Source: Norana najaformis
Lineage: Eukaryota > Annelida > Clitellata > Crassiclitellata > Hormogastridae
Assembly: GCA_964023275.1 (NCBI GenBank)
Contig: OZ029916.1
Location: 26,488,953-26,552,952, forward strand
Reading direction: 5' to 3'
Length of the DNA stretch: 64,000 nt
Shown piece by piece: positions 22,001 through 31,300 of this stretch (positions are counted from its first letter, which is position 1; the number at the start of each line of letters is the position of its first letter). Below the pieces are notes generated by a model, which worked only from the letters and a program-made list of their open reading frames with translations, did not search any database and was not told where the DNA came from. The position numbers and the translations under genes were made by a program.

Positions 22001-24114
22001 TATGTGGTACTTACTGTGTGAGGTAAAACGTCTTCGCTGATGTCAGAGTACATATCGTCATTCGTATCCAACAACCGAGCACTTGGGTCAAACAGCTCAG
22101 TCTCTAAATTTTCATTTCCAGGTTGAATGCTGTGATCTGATGGGTCAAGTAAACCCAAGTCTTTGGCTGAATCATACGACCCTGACACTAGACTGTTATT
22201 TTGATACATATTGCTGTTCTGAATGGCAGACATTTCTGGCTTGGATATTATCTCTTCAGACAGGTTTTGCTGGCTGGCTGATGGGATTTCACTCAGAAAT
22301 ATGTCAAACAAGTTTCTGCAATCTGGCTTAACTCGTCTTTCTGAACAATGTTGTGGAAGCATGTTCTGCGTGTCAGTTAAATGCGGTGACTTGTAAGCGG
22401 ATAAAATTCTCTCTGTCTCATTAGCTAAAATCGCTTTTGCTGTGTTAGTGGCACTTTTTTGGTGTTTCCGACAGCAGATGAGGTTCCGCTTGTGACTTCT
22501 TTTTGGCAAGACATAGTTGCACAGTGTTCCGCTGTGCTGGTAGATTTGATGAAATGCTGAATTATATGGTCTCCAACGACACTGTTGAAACCTACATTTA
22601 TTTCTACCAGTGATTCTACATTTCACTTTCCAACATGTGCAGTGGTTTTTTCGAATAAAATTCTCTGATGTATCACGAAGCTTCCAATTACTTTTGATTG
22701 AACTAGAAGCAGAGACATGGGAATCCAGCTTATCCTCAGTGTAGCAAAAATCTGTTTCCAAGTCTTGATGCCTTAAGGGGCTTTGATGAATTTTGCAAAT
22801 GCTTTGAAATGCAGTGTCTGTTACGTTAAAAAGGTATTGCTTATGAATGGACCTTTTCTTAAGAGGTCTGTTTAGGCCAGAAATCCTAATCAGGGATACA
22901 GGCTTCTGGGTTATTTTCTTTGCGAAACGCTCTGCCTGCTCAGCATTGCGCTTGTAAGACTCAAGATCTTTGCGTTTTACAGAAGCACTTTTGTGACTAT
23001 GCACACCACAGCTATCCTTTTCTACTAGAACTCTGCAGTTCTTTTCTTCTGTGTCAGCCTGACATGAACTTCCTTTGCACTTTTTTGAAATAAGGCCTTT
23101 CACATTACATTTTGTCTGAAACTGTCCATCGGCATCGATCAACATAATCTTCTTCTTATCATTACTTGACTTAATGTGCTTCATATTGCTTTTTGGCTCA
23201 AGCTGTTTAAAACTTTTTGACTGAAGTTGCTTAATGTCACTACTGTTTGATTTAAACTGCTTAATGCTGATATTTGATTGAAACTGCTTGAGGTCAGTGT
23301 TTGCCTGAGGCTGTATTGTGTCACTGTTTGCCTGAAACAGCATTATTTTACTGCTTGACTGAAGGTGTTTGAGGTCGCTATTTGACTGCAACTGCTTGAC
23401 ACCATGTTTTGTTCTCTTGTGTCCAATTTTTGAAGCCCATGTGTGCAAACAACTTTGAACCCAACACAATGAATTCCCAATTTTCTTGACATCGACAGAT
23501 CTGATGCCTGCTGGCAGACGGCAAACACTTACTATCAAATAACGAATTTTATGAGCACATGACGATGTGTGAGATTTATTTGGCCGCCTTGAATGTTTCT
23601 TTGATAAAGAGGACGCAGTTAAGAGAGAAACTGATGTCAGCAATTTGTCTGAAGTAACAGCATGACCAGAACTTAATGAATACCTTTTTCGGAGAGATTC
23701 AACCAGTCCATTAACATGTAACTTTGAGGATGAAGATGGTACAGCAAATCGGTTGTGTGCAATAGACCTGTTACTTAATCCAAGTGTCACATCTTTTGAC
23801 ACTTCAGTCTCTTGGCACACAAACTTTCTCTGTTGTCGAGCCAAAGTTAGCTTCTTTTTTGCTACCTGAACACCAGATGGAAGCACTTTTGACCAGTCCC
23901 TGTGTTTTTTAGGCCGGATGCCATGAAATTCATGGAGTAACATTTGATTAACTCCATAATCACTTTCACATTCGGTCTCTGTGCAGAGCGTCCTTTCAGA
24001 AGCAGAGAGTTTTGAGAAACCATAATCATTCGGCGACATCCACTGACTGCAATATCCACTGCTTACGGAATTCGGGCTACTGCTCACCACCTCATCGTCA
24101 TTTATTTTCTGCAT
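16078..24114 (-). CDS. Very large uncharacterised Ser/Glu-rich protein, single uninterrupted frame
   Basis: An open frame of 2678 codons without a stop is far beyond chance, so it is certainly coding. The first ATG is at 24114 (MQKINDDEV). That ATG also sits inside a good splice acceptor (pyrimidine run, CTAAC branch-like word, TATGCAG), so this may instead be a giant 3' exon starting at about 24108 with upstream exons unseen. I do not recognise a family. Visible along the protein: basic N-terminal third; Gln/Ser/Lys repeats around residues 240-320 (QFQSN, KQLQSKS); a Cys/Arg-rich block at about 485-550 (CTCWKVKC, then CRFQQCRW); degenerate 14-17-residue repeats at about 1140-1245 (SEGPCSKEGPLISE-like); a possible helix at about 1500-1540 followed by a basic NLS-like stretch (GRRGGRRKG, RKRKG); Asn/Ser-rich acidic middle; paired KLKKS/KFKKS repeats at about 2375-2405; and a C-terminal Cys cluster (CICVDELSC, FGCTCLSC) near 2558-2605. 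No transmembrane segment or signal peptide is evident. A nuclear, mostly disordered scaffold is an inference from composition only. Confidence 0.85.
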   Translation of the reverse strand: MQKINDDEVVSSSPNSVSSGYCSQWMSPNDYGFSKLSASERTLCTETECESDYGVNQMLLHEFHGIRPKKHRDWSKVLPSGVQVAKKKLTLARQQRKFVCQETEVSKDVTLGLSNRSIAHNRFAVPSSSSKLHVNGLVESLRKRYSLSSGHAVTSDKLLTSVSLLTASSLSKKHSRRPNKSHTSSCAHKIRYLIVSVCRLPAGIRSVDVKKIGNSLCWVQSCLHTWASKIGHKRTKHGVKQLQSNSDLKHLQSSSKIMLFQANSDTIQPQANTDLKQFQSNISIKQFKSNSSDIKQLQSKSFKQLEPKSNMKHIKSSNDKKKIMLIDADGQFQTKCNVKGLISKKCKGSSCQADTEEKNCRVLVEKDSCGVHSHKSASVKRKDLESYKRNAEQAERFAKKITQKPVSLIRISGLNRPLKKRSIHKQYLFNVTDTAFQSICKIHQSPLRHQDLETDFCYTEDKLDSHVSASSSIKSNWKLRDTSENFIRKNHCTCWKVKCRITGRNKCRFQQCRWRPYNSAFHQIYQHSGTLCNYVLPKRSHKRNLICCRKHQKSATNTAKAILANETERILSAYKSPHLTDTQNMLPQHCSERRVKPDCRNLFDIFLSEIPSASQQNLSEEIISKPEMSAIQNSNMYQNNSLVSGSYDSAKDLGLLDPSDHSIQPGNENLETELFDPSARLLDTNDDMYSDISEDVLPHTVSTTYDMFSDISDFTPDEIPDTESTIGDNLPDRRRHILPKGEALWANDLQSSWLQSQCFSLPPVNLNLGFFRTNAIESNQEKGKGPLLTPEDYSGSDNHENILNSERPHSSVIQNNPPGSDSTCSTEILTDRPCSFMLDQISEGSCSTEIPINSSPQRRPCSSGEIQTLEGSCPTEIEDDSSLCIRPCSFGVTQTTVFTSDSVGPFSAEIQEGSLQHRGSGPPEERMASGRLCYIENKQRLNSPEDIQTLAGPCSNKVQDGRSPCEILSSVEMIKKPMVSTSEGCYSMENVETTLDSAVCYSNAVETIGEGTFSIEVQEGTFTSCSGSMPNESAFGEHSSSEVLNKVFTCQKACLPETQKRLSISEDIVFSQVQNELSAFDSGNTVKTTSYSERFWSSNIYKKTLTYEGPYEFGVNDEEQVPEIPCSQEGPLVSEICHVEEKHIASEADYSEEGPLVLEASCEEGSLTSEGPCSKVGPLVSEVVSEGSYSREGPLISEGPCSKKESLISEVVSEGSCSREEPLISEGPCSKSTSLISEGSYTKEGPLLSEKPCPDKTLVSEASCLCVAHKELLIPGASYSGVAHEGSISLEIPGFDVLQAGVTGPQKPFSIVQDADLLISEVSCLSETNDVSLNLEDLLPFMLQEPSEGFDYPLNYEDLLSYEMQEGTPVESCSDNTQESHLIALTPCITTFQGVSGRAGTQKDLLTFEKPSNVDSQDIESHEVNLSQVDTSSQTESFLAKFSGFTNVRRPSDITESESDGAKRGVEDDENSLDESRNEWISDAKRTDFETVLFRSQLGMPHRSAKAKTESWLQEFQSQMLENQQKTHKNWKLLASVIDDPEHGRRGGRRKGASENRLRKRKGSPGMKKARCQPKRLCSMTHNSEQAESEPGEDFMVLQPDFSSVDSASQPNFSVDGVMANFQNMVHNGDPGMLSTFIDQANTWLSMENTETTIDPADLGHSGHSGLGLTTLLASDSLPSSDNLVSTAPPHSDLVDFNSVLPIQQPESSVSSVLPGLALNSVTSVDTQTMAMLSENCGNLESLNVSSVDTGLTLQTYFPGLTGVPELDGETLQYLLSMFPSSGPVGGLTGISDNQSNEIVADMGINSGAIYVLNHPNCFSQLINSSQILGCNPVHECNQSESGSQRQVAGQTFTRVLIITSDNNFSNNLSAEANNLTSTRQNDSGLCTAQNSSGAMTDETNTFLSHNLSPAVSCQRDSRPDAQNDCSLVVDNELGINNTDGCFDSEQQGMIDVVESNSAPLSEKDHALMSQQQSSNTLLLEKNDERSNTSGSSSASLTENYSEDCNHQKSADVVLSVKDCSIGAVLVEKGSALNENECCETMKIKRDLVKSCCESVCPYQLQNNFSNENSHNQSVLLTDNKSVSHQSCGVEHLAVTNKQFGSASGCHTEHVDEQVASRSECSCGADLRQMSSEVPSKEDNGLSIGEDSLSDNSDPFVLTCEDEGDNAATFWEEAENNCSDVSDVILLGCNDTHQSHGENDLGTCFDVLSRPQKQCAVQEKDDASENHGVFAVVLLEGNQRSSDIHNQKSKFFEEGNQNSSEGVNQKFPEVSSEKSFEGSEILVEEFNQFKSVEEGIRYFPEDDSNKSSKEACQTLPVDKTSGSCEGEVVNKVGCSNSAKFTAACDSDQSDKFRPTFSYPHGSVSVLVDKLTSKETDKVKIKLKKSEPANRAKTKFKKSRPVNRAKSKESNAVEPQGLSAVASDNIHQHRTLQSMCAVGVTEPSFGRSEKQTEEHLNESGLKDTSDLCHRTVEHAEVNTCTKPAKTMEHHQNRIKLRIVKVGGGIWQAKNIADLVTQQNHSQEVESVAPASSGDCPTSLDNFSSWHDRTYISDESDDDSMDCICVDELSCPPNNRLRSPNWSNRNPVTSFLPMSVSLHRFGCTCLSCAEQQFLYGRDSTVSRFTDISVKRGLMQYSPCSLFMPANRRPLQVNNVVPVCQSPVVIDNMVGSNADMPIHIS

Positions 24115-24422
24115 AGTTAGCAAAAAGATATACAAGTCAGCCCATTATTAGATCAATCCATCTGACTGCATCTTATAAATGTAAGTTCAACTTCTTCAAA
24201 TGCAAACACATGTACATTTACATACACCAGGATGGAAAACATCAACGTCTGTGATCATCAGTTTTCTCTTTAGCTGGTGCAAGCGTACATTGTTTATCCC
24301 CATAGCACAAACATCTACAAGAAACAACATGTGTACTGTACAGTGTTGAATAAAATTAAACTTCTCAATTATTCTAAAGGCAGATGCAAGACCATATGAA
24401 ACAATTCTGGAAGCAGTTAATA

Positions 24423-24453
<31 letters not shown>

Positions 24454-25960
24454 TATAAAAACAATAATGATAAGACAATGTAAAAAAGGGTACTGTATTT
24501 GTACAGTTATTCACTGACTGCAGCCAAATGCAGTGCAAGTGCCAGCATATACATAAAAACATAAAATGCACACATCGTAAATACATACATGGATACATAA
24601 ATAAATACATATGCATAAGTACATACATTAATAGACTGCTGCTAGCCACTGTTTACTGCAGTACTGTGGGTGCTTGGTATAGCTGTAAAGGTAGAGGGCA
24701 TCTACATTGCTTGCATTCACACACTAATTTCTCATCAATAACCAACAAATTACTTAAAACCACAGAGAGATTTTGAGTTAGGTATACAAAACTAACATGG
24801 GTCATTACATCTTGCACCCACAGAACGAACTGTTTAAAAAATCTGTAAAGTGTATGAATTTAGCATTGGTATGTACACAAATCCTTTCTGCCCTAACAGG
24901 AAGTCCAATTCGTCATTAGCTGTAGGCCAACAGTCAAAGCTGTATCAGTCCAATACTGTATTATTAATAGACTTCATTGTAATCTGGGCTGCAAGATAAC
25001 CTTACTCTTATTTACAACTTGTCCTTCGAAAGCGTAACAGTGTTTCAGCATAGGATTTAAACTTTTATTAACTTTGACTTTAAAATAACTTCTTTAAACT
25101 TTTACAAGTTTACCAAACATTTTATGACCGATGAATATTATGAAGGGAGTAGTCGATAATTTATCAGTGAATTTTTCACAAAATTGTGAAATAGATGTGG
25201 GAAAAAGTTAAAACTCCCAATAACTCACTTGTCAAACTAGTGCCTTTGTCATAACGATCTAGATCAATGTGAAACTGACCATTTGACTATACAACCATGT
25301 AATTCTTAAAGACATTTATCTAACTCTACAGTCCTAAAACATATGACTCATAACAGCATGCACAAATGCAGCTACAGAATGCTCGATGGCATTTAATCAC
25401 AATCAGCCCCAACAGGAAAGTCGCATGCTTAAGATAAGGTGAGAATTTGACAATATTCCAACATGGGCTTCCTATTTACTAATTATGGGCCCATATGTAA
25501 GAACATATGAAGCCTATATGGGAATACTGTCATATTCTAATCATATCTTCAACATGTGATGCTGCTGCTAGTGTCAGTCACTGTTGCCTGCAGTTATGAG
25601 GCCAGCAATGTGGCCTTCTAAAAGAATCAGACAAATCTCTGGCTCTGCATCATAATAACAACACTGTTTTGTTTACCAGACAACCTGCATAACTGTGCAT
25701 CCATACCCAGAAGGCCCAAGAGCCCAAACACTGTTCAGGTATAGGGCACAGCAAGTGATACAATGTCCACCGATCGAGTACAACATCCATTAGTGTTAAG
25801 GGTGAGCATGTAATGCAAATAAGTTGGCTGATTTAAGAGTAATACCTTGGGAACTATAAGACAGCTTTTTAAATGAATTCTTTGTTCATAGGTCAGCCAG
25901 TGAATGTAATGCAATAATGTAAGTATATTTACTTAGTATGCTGATATATAGGGGTCTTTG
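24115..25960. other. Intergenic or upstream sequence of the large frame
   Basis: It contains an AAT-type microsatellite at 24419-24458 and short CATA runs near 24545-24630. If the large frame starts at a splice acceptor, its upstream exons should be here or further right, but none could be picked out. Confidence 0.45.
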
Positions 25961-26740
25961 TTATGGCTTGGCAAGAGAATTTTGAACAATTTGCAGTCTG
26001 TGTAGATCTCCCTTAGTAATACCAATAAGAAGTGAGATAAGGTTGTCGAGTCTGCTCGAAACCAATGCATTAGCTAGTTGGATTAAGATGCTTTGAGGCA
26101 TAAGACATCTGATTCTACAAATATCTTGTATGTGAAATTGAGTTGATCTGCATATAGCCTGAATGTGGCTGGAAAATGACATGGTAGAATCAAACATCAC
26201 ACCCAAATTGTGTGCACCTTTAGTACTATTAATAAGCACACCACCTAACTGAACAGACTTAAGGCAATCAAACTGGCTAGTACCTAGAAGGAGAAATGCA
26301 GTTTTGAGATTCAGAGAAGTTTATTACTAGCCATCCAAGATTGAACATCATCAAAAATAGAAACAAGAAGTTGGAGGGCAGGATTAGATGTGGAGCTATC
26401 ATATGAAAGGAAGAGGTGGGTATCATCAGCATACAAATGGTAGTCAAGAGAGCTATCAGTAAGTAGCGAACCGAATGGAGTGGTTTATAATGTAAACAGG
26501 AGTGGCCCCAGCACAGAACCTTGTGGAACGCCACAATTCAATACAGTAGGCTCAGAAGTGAGTTGGTTGATACGGACTGAATGAGTAGGACAGTGCAGGT
26601 AAGATGCAACCAATGAATAGCAGGGCCGAAAAGATCAAAGCAATGTTCGAGGTGATGGAGTATGCCGTGAACAACAGTACTGAAAGCAGCAGATAGGTCA
26701 AGGAGAATAAGATTAGTTACTTTTCCTTGGTCCTGTTAAC
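25961..26740 (-). mobile_element. CR1/L2-type reverse transcriptase fragment, decayed
   Basis: Minus-strand frames give [58 protein letters not shown] and LGVMFDSTMSFSSHI. These are reverse transcriptase blocks including the YADD active site. Stops and frameshifts split it, and both ends are truncated. It is clearly more diverged from 41243-43334 than the 8040 copy is. Confidence 0.85.
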
Positions 26741-27150
26741 AGTTAAAACAGTTCCTTGTTAACAGTGAAGAATGTAGTAGACTATACCATTGGCTCGTCC
26801 TCAAGTTAGCGTGCATATGCCCAATCTATCCAATTCTGTTGTCACACGCGCAAATTGCTTTTAAACTCAACAACGAATATAATCTGGCAGACAAGTCTCA
26901 CAGTCCCGCTATATACGCAACATTTCTTAACGCCCCATCAGCAGACGACGAACTGAAGGATGAACTCGGTCAACCGAATAGAAGAGCAATATTTAAACCA
27001 CGCATCATAAAAACATTCAGCTACGTAAAAACCGCCTTTATTCGCTCGACAGCACACATCTATGTCGCTTTCCACTCAGTCTGTCGAGCGAAACGATGCC
27101 CTGAAACGTTTACTTGCTCCACCTGTTGGCGTCTGTCTTCGTGGCCTTCA
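26741..27150. other. CpG-richer spacer, possible promoter area
   Basis: This stretch is richer in CG dinucleotides than its surroundings and lies between two retroposon fragments in the divergent interval. It could carry the promoter of the minus-strand large gene. No defined promoter element was seen, so the idea is weak. Confidence 0.2.
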
Positions 27151-27151
27151 T

Positions 27152-27615
27152 AATCGTTAAATTCGTAATCGTAAACTCGAGATTTCTACAACGCCCAACG
27201 AAAGCTGAGTCGAGGGAACCAGCTTATTCTCAGGCGCTTAGTCAAAACAAAATTGATAGGCAAGAAGGGTTCGGTTCCAGGTCGAGATTCAACAGTCAGA
27301 CGGGCAGGCAGGCAGACAGGCAGGCAGACGGCTGTGGTGGGCAATGTTTGGAATTGGATCTGCGGGATAGACTAGGGGAACAAGAGAAATCAAGATAGGA
27401 TCTGCGGAAGAGGAGTGTTTTCAGTTTTGAGTGGAAGACCTGGGCAGAGATTGCAAGGGGTGAAATGATGGTGAGTTTGTATGATAGATCAGAAATTTGT
27501 CGTAATTCTGGCCAGAGTTTATTTCAGAGGGGTGGAGCAGTTATGGCTATGGATCGATTCCCAAATCTTAAAGATGAGATGACGGGAGGGCGGAGTTGTT
27601 AGGGCAGAAGAGGAG
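27152..27615 (-). mobile_element. CR1/L2 3'-terminal fragment
   Basis: It begins (plus orientation) with CGTAATCGTAAACTCGAGAT, the tail seen at 41243. It continues through the shared 3' region AGCTTATTCTCAGGCGCTTA and then ATTGATAGGCAAGAAGGGTT. It runs into the end of the reverse transcriptase C-terminal region. It carries an expanded GGCAGGCAGACAGG stretch and is truncated at about 27615. Confidence 0.88.
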
Positions 27616-27619
27616 CTAA

Positions 27620-27830
27620 CTATGACCTGGGTTCATATCCTGGGTCCGCCACGACTAGTCACGTACAGTAAGCCTAGCCCTGTGGCGTTGTCAAACTGTG
27701 GCAGGTCTACATGCAGCGGGGTGGGCGACTTTGTAAGGAAAAGTTTCCAACACATGGACGAAAATTAAAGGGATCTGGGACATCAAGCGCTGAAGGCGTA
27801 AAGTCCCTAACGACTGAGGTAGGCAGAGGA
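27620..27830 (+). mobile_element. SINE-like repeat R2, copy A
   Basis: A B-box-like CTGGGTTCATATCC near 27639 precedes a body reading CAACACATGGACGAAAATTA, then GTCCCTAACGACTGAG. The body matches 29150-29275 in the same orientation. A tRNA-derived SINE is likely; the A box is unclear. Confidence 0.6.
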
Positions 27831-28334
27831 TAAATTTAACTTCTCTCTGTGTAATAACTTATTAAACGTCATCTACAAATTTTTTGATGATGCAAAACTT
27901 TAAGCAATTAAATTTGTTAAATATTCAGATTTAGAAGATGAAACAAGTTTGCGAACAAGTTTGCAATGTTGCTTAAAGCTCTAATCGACTTCTGCGACGC
28001 TTAGCCTTATATTGATAATCGACGATATTCATCGTGTTTCACGCAGATTTTGTTTTATCCGTATAGTGAATATAAAGCCAAATAGGCTTATGTGTCAGAA
28101 TTGCAAAAATTTGGAGATCCACCATCCCTAGATGAGCAATTTAACAACTGGGCTAAAGACAAAGATTTATTTCTTTAAAATATACATCATGGGTAGTAAT
28201 ATTCATAACGTCTATGGCTGAGACCTACATACGAGATCTGCGATTGGTTAAGCTCTGTGTATGCGCACGTAGTACTTGATAACGAGGTAGTGTTTAGTTG
28301 TGACTTGCGAAAACACGTACTAAAGAATATTAAA

Positions 28335-31300
28335 ATGCATAAACGAAGTCGCCTCAAGGTAAGAATTTTTATGAAAATTACTTATATTAAATGTGGTTTT
28401 GAATGTGTACATGTTACTTGGGTCGATTTAAACATCCCTAGGGCCTGCAGCAGCTGTTTAAATAGTTATCACGCATTTTTAAACAGCTTGTTCTTTTTCT
28501 TACATACAAATATGAAGCGTGAAAAGTTTCAGTTGGTAGTGTTATAAATAAATTGCGCTAAAGTGGAGTTGAACATAAATGTCAGTAACAAAAGTTGTTT
28601 AAATGCAGAATTACAACTGCAACATAGGCTCATGGGTACAGTTTTACAATACCACTCAATTGGATCGCAATATGGCCACCCCAGTTGCAGAGCGAAAATA
28701 GACTGCTGCAGGCACAGCACCATTTATCCCATAAATAAGTTAGTAATCAGTAAAAAACTGAGTAACACAGTGTTTTTAAAAAATATTTTTATTGGTTCAA
28801 AGAACATTTCAAACCATGTACGTTTGTGTAATGCATATAAGAAAGTTTGAGGAAATGTTCATGCAAGAAAAAGAGCTACACCATACAAACTCCTTCAGGA
28901 AGATTGGAAACAAATCATGAATTGTTCAAAATTGTATTTTCAGTTTGCGTTTGACACATGTCTCCATGTTCAACTCTTTCATGTGTGTAACAACAAAATG
29001 CATGAATATACTCACCATTCATCGGACATGATAAGATGTCCTTGAAGGATGCATTGCAACAAATCTGGACCTGCAGCAGTTATTTCGCTCTGTATATCAA
29101 GTGAACTTATTGTGGATCAAATTCACAGACCTGTGTTGTGACACTTTACTGGCTTATGTATATGATCAGTGGTGTAGGCAATTTTTCAGCAAAAGGGTGC
29201 AACATATGGATGAAAGTTGAAGGAGTCTGGCGCAGCGTCACCGAACGTGTGAAGCGCCTAACAACTGCTGAGTCTTGTGAGCCTCATGGGTGCCCCCAGC
29301 ACGGTCTGGGGCTCTGCTTTGGACACCAGTGCATTTTGGGGCATGAAATTAAGTATGAAATCCAGTGAAAACAGAGCTTTGTAATAAATGAAAATCTCCT
29401 TACCGTGTATTACCTGAATAGCAGTGGCAGCATTCTGTGGACACTGGACAGTAGTTAGTTGTTGTTTGATAACCAATAATTGTTTTGTAACCTTGCTTTA
29501 GGTTGAGCGAGCTCTGCCGTACTGGCTGTCATATCCAACAGTCATTCCAGAAAATGTTCTGACAGATCAAATACCTGTTAACAACCTCAATGAGCATTTG
29601 GATGAAATCACTTTAAAGAACTTGAAAGAAAATGGAATTAACAATTTCTTCCCAGGTTTATAGAAAAATTTAATTTTATGCTGCATTAGATAAGTGTTTA
29701 TTTTATTTTATTTCATTTTTTTAAAATTTATGCTGAATAATATAAGAAATAAGGAGAAACAGCACAGCAGAAAGTCATCAACTTTTTAAGAAAACCAAGA
29801 CTAGACCAGTTTGATGTTTGTGGCAAGTGTCTTGTGGACTCGCTTTCCATGACCATACAGAGTTCTAAGGCCTTCATTATCCAACTACAACCTGCAAATA
29901 CACCAGTGCTACATTAACATATACGTGGTACCATTTCAGTGTAACGCAGCCTTCGCCACAACATGGTACTTGGTATGGATCCCAAATTCTGCATTATAGC
30001 AAGGGTGTGGTATATGTAGTATAAATTTAATGATTTTCACAGAATTGTTGCACTCTTGAGAAGCATCCATGTAGTTTATAATGTGTGTTCACTATAACAA
30101 ATAATCCTTGACAATTATATGTCTTTAATGTGTTGCAGTCACTACACGCTACATGTGCCACCCTTTTTGTGATGTACTTAAAGGTGCTATGTTAAGTATC
30201 TAGATACTTACTTACGTACAACATTGATTTTCTATTCCCGGTTCAAACCAAAACTGTCGTGCAGTTTATAATATCCTTCTTCATGACTGACTTAGCTAGT
30301 AGTCAGAGTTATGTACATACAGCAGTGCAGCAACTGAATTTACCTCTGATTTAATAATAGTAATAATTATAATGACAAACTTTCCTTTAAAAATCAAGTG
30401 CTGGAAATCACCAGATGCAATGGTTAAAGACCGTGGATTGCCTTGATGGAAGACTGATTCCTTGTCAGAGTTGTTTCACAGTAATTTCTAGTATTATTTT
30501 ATAACTGTGAAGAGGCATCTGGTTTACTAAGGAATTGCAGACACTATAGAAGCACAAGTCAGCCTAAAAGATCTGCAAACTCATGTTTACAAACCCTAAG
30601 GATTTATGCAGTATTGTTGATTTGAAAGAGGTTAGAATTTCTTGTTTGGTTTTGCAGTACAGGCAAAGATAATTCCAGAATTAATGTCAAGTGTGGATTG
30701 GTACGGATACATGATTGGTAAAGCTGGAATGAGACCTCGTGACATATGCTGCTCCACACCAACTGGAAGTGGCAAAACATTGGCTTTTGTCATCCCTATT
30801 GTACAGGTAGATTTTAATTAATTATCATTAAATAAACCTCGGCTGGACGAACTGGGTTGTGGAATTTGTGAAGTATGATTCAGAGTATCTGTGTTTATAA
30901 ATTCAGGAGGAAAGACCAGAAATCAAGCAGTGATTGGAATTCTGTGAAAAAGTTAGAAAATGAAAGAGAGGTAGGATGACTGAGGTGAGTCACTGATTTT
31001 CAGAGTCTGGGGTAGAGATAAGGATTTTCGAATGACTGGGGCTGGCATAGCTGAAGAGAAGCAGCAAGTTTTAGGTGTGTCTTATGAAAGAAAGCAATTC
31101 CACCACCCAGTTTGTCCAGCCAAGGTTGATTTAGGAGAGATATGGAGGAAGATGTTATGTCCAAAATGAAAGATGTGTCTGATGGCTTGAGCCAAGTTTC
31201 AATGAGTGGGATTATCCAATGGATGATCCAAGGCATAAATCTGAAGAGAAGGAGACTAATTCCAGATAGAATGGATGTTAAGGTGGCAGAAATTGGTATG

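Noticed and set aside
28563..28850. 95-codon frame in DDX51 intron 1 as an N-terminal exon
   Set aside because: It has no acceptor or donor in phase with the exon at 29502 and does not resemble DDX51 N-termini.
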